This document shows, piece after piece, positions 60,701 to 64,000 of a stretch of DNA of 64,000 nt. Where the stretch lies: contig NC_133289.1 in NCBI RefSeq assembly GCF_005239225.2, positions 7,137,501 through 7,201,500 of the forward strand. The letters are read 5' to 3'. The translations under genes were made by a program, and so were the position numbers. Positions within the stretch are counted from its first letter, which is position 1, and each line of letters opens with the position of its first letter. Source of the stretch: Populus alba (lineage: Eukaryota; Streptophyta; Magnoliopsida; Malpighiales; Salicaceae). The notes beneath the pieces were generated by a model. The model was not told the DNA's origin and ran no database searches. It saw only the letters and a list, made by a program, of their open reading frames with translations.

Positions 60701-61896
60701 AATCAATTAATCTTGCCTTTTTAATTTTTGTTCTGGGCAAAAGAAAAGACATTTTTCTGTTATGAAACAAGAGAATTGATAGAAGACATAAAGTTCACAT
60801 ATTTTATTTATAAAAAAATAAATCCAAAGATAGTAGTGTAAGGGAATTTTTTGATGAAAAACTGTAATGTTGCATGCTTTGCCCAAAAAACCTTTTTTTG
60901 GAAGTTAGCAGCTACCTGTGTTCTCTTAGTACCATATTTAATGACAAGGGAAGCTCTTGACATGGGAAGATTTTCATCGATCCTTGTTCAAGTTTTTGTA
61001 CTTGTTGATAACCTGGATTTTCTTGGACAATAGTTCGTGTATTTGTTTTCTCCAAGAAATTGCTTATTAATTAATTTGTAATTTTTTCAGGAGCTGAAAG
61101 GATTTGTGACTTCTATTTAAATATTTAAATCACTTGAATATGCTATATGGTTATTGAATTGTAATTATAGGGTTTCACTATTTCTGGGTTGAGTGATGGC
61201 GAGACTTATTTGTTAACTGGGCCCATAGCTCATCATTCTATTATTGCCATTCTTCAGGTATGGAGGGTCGCAGAAGCTCCAAAGAACGATAAATTCCAGT
61301 ATACACATTTTGCTCACAAGATCAACAGCTTTGACACTGCTCCAAAGAAGTTACTAGGATCAGATTCCCGTTTACGCCCTGATAGATATGCTCTTGAACA
61401 GGGTGATATATCCAAGGCTGGCTATGAGAAGAGCAGGTACCATCTCACCCTTTTAGGCATGCATGCATGCATGTGTCTTAAACACTAGAAAAATAGGGTT
61501 AGTCCATGCCAACAGTTTTGCATGCTAAATTGAATCCGGAAAGGCTCCTCCCCAGGAAAATTCATGGTTACATGGACCATGCTATTGAGTTCATTCTGGT
61601 CGTTGAAAAGGGGAATTAATACTATTATTGTGTTTTACCTTGTTTTTAGTCTGGAGGAGAGACAGAGAGCCGAGAAGCGAAACCGAGAGGTTAAGGGTCA
61701 CCAGTTTACTCCAAGATGGTTTGACCGAACTGATGAGATTCACCCTACACCTTGGGGGGACTTGGAAGTGTACCAGTACAATGGCAAGTATTCTGAACAC
61801 CGGGCTGCTATAGATAGTTCAGGTAGCATTGAAGAGACTGACATTCGATCTATGGAATTCAACCCATGGCAGTTTGAAAATTTGGCAGCTGAATGA
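54739..61896 (+). CDS. Oxysterol-binding protein-related protein, ORP3 group
   Basis: Ten exons: 54739-54860, 55356-55449, 56172-56288, 56372-56444, 56542-56660, 56832-56953, 58126-58302, 58768-58912, 61258-61436 and 61650-61896 (TGA). All are GT-AG and in phase, giving 464 residues. The protein is a stand-alone ORD lipid-binding barrel with a Gly/Ser-rich N-terminus ([15 protein letters not shown]) and no PH domain. The OSBP signature EQVSHHPP lies at 174-181, split by intron 5. The C-terminus has FTPRWFD and EVYQYNGKY. ORPs move sterols and phosphoinositides at membrane contact sites. Arabidopsis ORP3A (At5g02100) sits at the ER through a PVA12 partner; that localisation here is inference. 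Intron 8 is 2.3 kb and intron 6 contains a tandem duplication. ORP3A/B/C paralogues cannot be told apart here. Confidence 0.96.
57726..58083 (+). repeat. Tandem duplication inside ORP intron 6
   Basis: A unit of about 175-180 bp containing ATCACTTGGCTTGGAACTC, TTCATTTGGGACAGTCCTTT and TTTTACCAAGAATTTA occurs at about 57726-57900 and 57901-58083, with roughly ten per cent divergence. The second copy ends next to the exon-7 acceptor region but leaves the splice site intact. Confidence 0.8.
58913..61257 (+). other. Long ORP intron 8 (2.3 kb)
   Basis: AT-rich non-coding DNA bounded by a GTTAGT donor and a TTCTTCAG acceptor. It holds no recognised element or separate gene. An open frame that joins exon 9 from 61189 is not conserved in the family. 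Confidence 0.6.
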
Positions 61897-64000
61897 GCTT
61901 TGCTGAGATAAAGTTACCTGTATCATATTTTTTTTCAATTATTTCGTTGTTCGGTATTGTAGTTTTTAATGTTGACAATATTTCAAATTTGACTTTCACT
62001 TTTGATATCTAACTATTTGTTCTCTTTTCCGAGACAAGTTTGAAGTATCTTTTTTCTCAAGATATGAAGGATCGGAGTATTTATTTATTTATTTATTATT
62101 ATTATTATTATATATATTTTTTTCTTTGGGGGGGGGGGGGGTTCTCTATCATGACCAGGGAAGAAATTTCCATGACAGCTTTGAAGAAATATTTAGGATG
62201 TGATCAGGATACGTAGCATCATTGCCTTCAAGGAACGTAAAGTCAGTGATTCTAGCAACACATGTAGGTAAATCATGGCCGTGATTCACACAATGGTTAA
62301 CAATATCGGAGTTTTATCTTGTTTATACCATGTTTTCTATATTTTTCCCCTTTTAATCCAGTACCCAATCTCATTTTTCTTTCTATACAACATATTTAAT
62401 ACATATTTTCTTTATAATCTTATTTTTTTATTTTGCAGACCACAAAATTTTTTTTTCTTTTACGGCACCATAAGCTTTTTTCTCCCAAGCATCTAGGTAG
62501 AAGAACTTTTGATTTAAAGTGTACATCAAAAACAACAACGCCCTTGCACGCACGCACATTAGATATTTGATATTATTATTTTTATAAAAAAACTTTGGAT
62601 AAAAGATAATAGAAATAGTAACACATGAAATTGAGTGAATAAAATAAAAGAAAAAAAATATGCAAGGCTAGACATATTAGAAATATTATTTTAAAATAAT
62701 AATTATTTTTATAAAATAAAGCTCATCAACAAAAAAAAATAAAAAAAAACATTCAAAAATTAAATACAAAATAATTTTTTAAAAAATACCGGGATAAACC
62801 AATGATTTGTTTTTGAATGTTATTTGTTTTTTAATACAAAACAATTGTTTTTTGATTTAAAAATTAATTAATCAAAGAAAAAAGTCCAAAGCATCCCTTG
62901 TGATTCTGACATTCATAAAAAAACATCAATATGAAAAGATAAAATCACCCCTTAAACCCTTTTTTTATTTTTTTTAAGGATAAAAAGGTCCTTTCACAAC
63001 CTCACAAAAAATATAAAGGCATAAAGACCCTTGCCCAACAATTGTTTTTTTGAGCTTAAAGGCAAATAAATAATTACTATTTTGAGAAAATTGAAAAGAT
63101 GAAAGTAACTCTTAGCAATTCTTTAATGACCAATTGATTTTTTTGAAAAAATAAAATTACTCTCAAAACTTGGGCAACCAAAATTCTCTTTAAAGGACAA
63201 AATTGTCACTACTTCACCACAATTCATAGTGTAATGTCTTTACATCGACAATGATTGATACAATAAAAGAGCAACGCCCTTTATATATAAAATTGTCACA
63301 TGGTTGGATTTTTCTTGTTAAAATTTCCTAACCCCTATACGACAACCTAGCACTCTGCCAGACTTAACCTTCCCTCCATCGATTCACTCATATTTGTCTA
63401 ACAACCAAGTGTTTCCCCTCACCAAGAGGTTTCCCCACACTTTCTCCTGTTATGAGACAAGCAGAACACACAAGTAAAAATGATGCAATATGCACAAACA
63501 CATAAGTTATTACAGGAAGTCAACCTTTCATTGACTCAAAATATACATAAGTTTGTTTGTGTGTTCGCTATGCACAATGATTCTGCCTACCCATAGAACT
63601 TGCATAGCCTACAATGCATTGCATGTTACAGAATAAATTTATAGCCTACTTATTACAAAAACATATTAGAAGTTACAATAGGAAACTATCCCAAAGTTCC
63701 AGCACAATTCAAGATACATGTTTCTTTGTTCTGAACATTTCTTCTCATACAAGAAATTACATAAAACTACCACTAATTGTCCCAAATTGCCGTAACTTCT
63801 TTGGCTTGCCTCCCACAAACCAACTCCCATAACCAACACCTTTGTTGCCAGTCCTATTATGTCTCATCATGCCTTAAATTGTTTGTCGTCCAAGTCCCTA
63901 CTCCTGTCAACCCACTCTACCAATAAGCAAATATTGCTTTATTATGCCTTGAACTGTCTATCATTCAAGTCCCCACTCATGTTAGCCCACTCTGCCAACA
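61897..64000. other. ORP 3' flank and repeat-like terminal region
   Basis: A microsatellite cluster (TTTATTTA, TATTAT, then a run of G) lies at 62076-62141. From 63230 the base composition rises in C. 63869-64000 contains a 75-bp tandem pair (ATGCCTTaAAtTGTtTgTC... restarting at 63944, and running off the window edge). Some text at 63380-63480 could be LTR sequence, but no second LTR is inside the window. No gene is recognised. Confidence 0.45.
63869..64000 (+). repeat. Tandem repeat of 75 bp, running off the window
   Basis: ATGCC-TT-(G/A)AA(C/T)TGT, then CAAGTCC-C-ACTC and CCCACTCT(G/A)CCAA occur at 63869 and again at 63944. The second copy is cut by the window end, so the array length is unknown. 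Confidence 0.65.

Noticed and set aside
61189..61257. In-frame extension of ORP exon 9 upstream to 61189
   Set aside because: It would insert about 23 residues not found in other ORP3 proteins, and the acceptor at 61256-61257 joins exon 8 exactly in phase.
1..64000. CRISPR arrays, operons, phage or plasmid features
   Set aside because: The tandem repeats have no unique spacers and the genes are spliced plant genes. Prokaryotic systems are not expected or seen.

Overview
This is a nuclear genomic window from a woody eudicot plant. Populus or a close Salicaceae relative is the best fit. The evidence is spliced genes with GT-AG introns, AT-rich intergenic DNA, fossil Ty1/copia and Ty3/gypsy retrotransposons, MITE- and TRIM-like elements, and dispersed repeats of a kind familiar from poplar. 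The species call is inference; the plant call is secure.

Layout. At the left edge is the 3' part of a plus-strand gene with a weak methyl-CpG-binding-domain-like core (69-1992). Next come small mobile elements (TRIM 2732-3022, Tourist-like MITE 4140-4945, broken copia gag 5210-5765). ASYMMETRIC LEAVES1/PHANTASTICA follows on the minus strand (CDS 6158-7255, with a probable 5'-UTR intron). After a transposon-rich gap comes a plus-strand soluble ABC protein of the ABCI19/20/21 group (15094-17170, seven exons), a tRNA-Lys(UUU) gene (19299-19370), a gypsy reverse-transcriptase fossil and an alpha-expansin gene (22539-24224, minus).

From about 25 to 40 kb I find no intact gene, only a DUF4220/DUF594 remnant and many tandem and dispersed repeats. 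Then come two minus-strand genes arranged head to tail: organellar RNase II/R (RNR1, 40208-46005, 14 exons, one apparent GC-AG intron) and an active-looking rhomboid protease (46511-49986, six exons). The last gene is an oxysterol-binding-protein-related protein of the ORP3 group (54739-61896, plus, ten exons). The final 2 kb is repeat-like and has no recognised gene.

The genes are ordinary housekeeping or developmental genes and do not form a pathway. The RNR1, expansin and ABCI20 set matches the Arabidopsis neighbourhood At5g02250-At5g02260-At5g02270 as I remember it, and ORP3A (At5g02100) lies nearby there, so the window probably preserves ancient microsynteny stretched by transposons. I found no convincing new biological system. 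The points most worth checking are the GC-AG intron, the TRIM and the other mini-elements, the recently amplified tandem arrays, the AS1 leader (5'-UTR intron and uORF) and an unexplained less AT-rich block at 37.1-38.2 kb.
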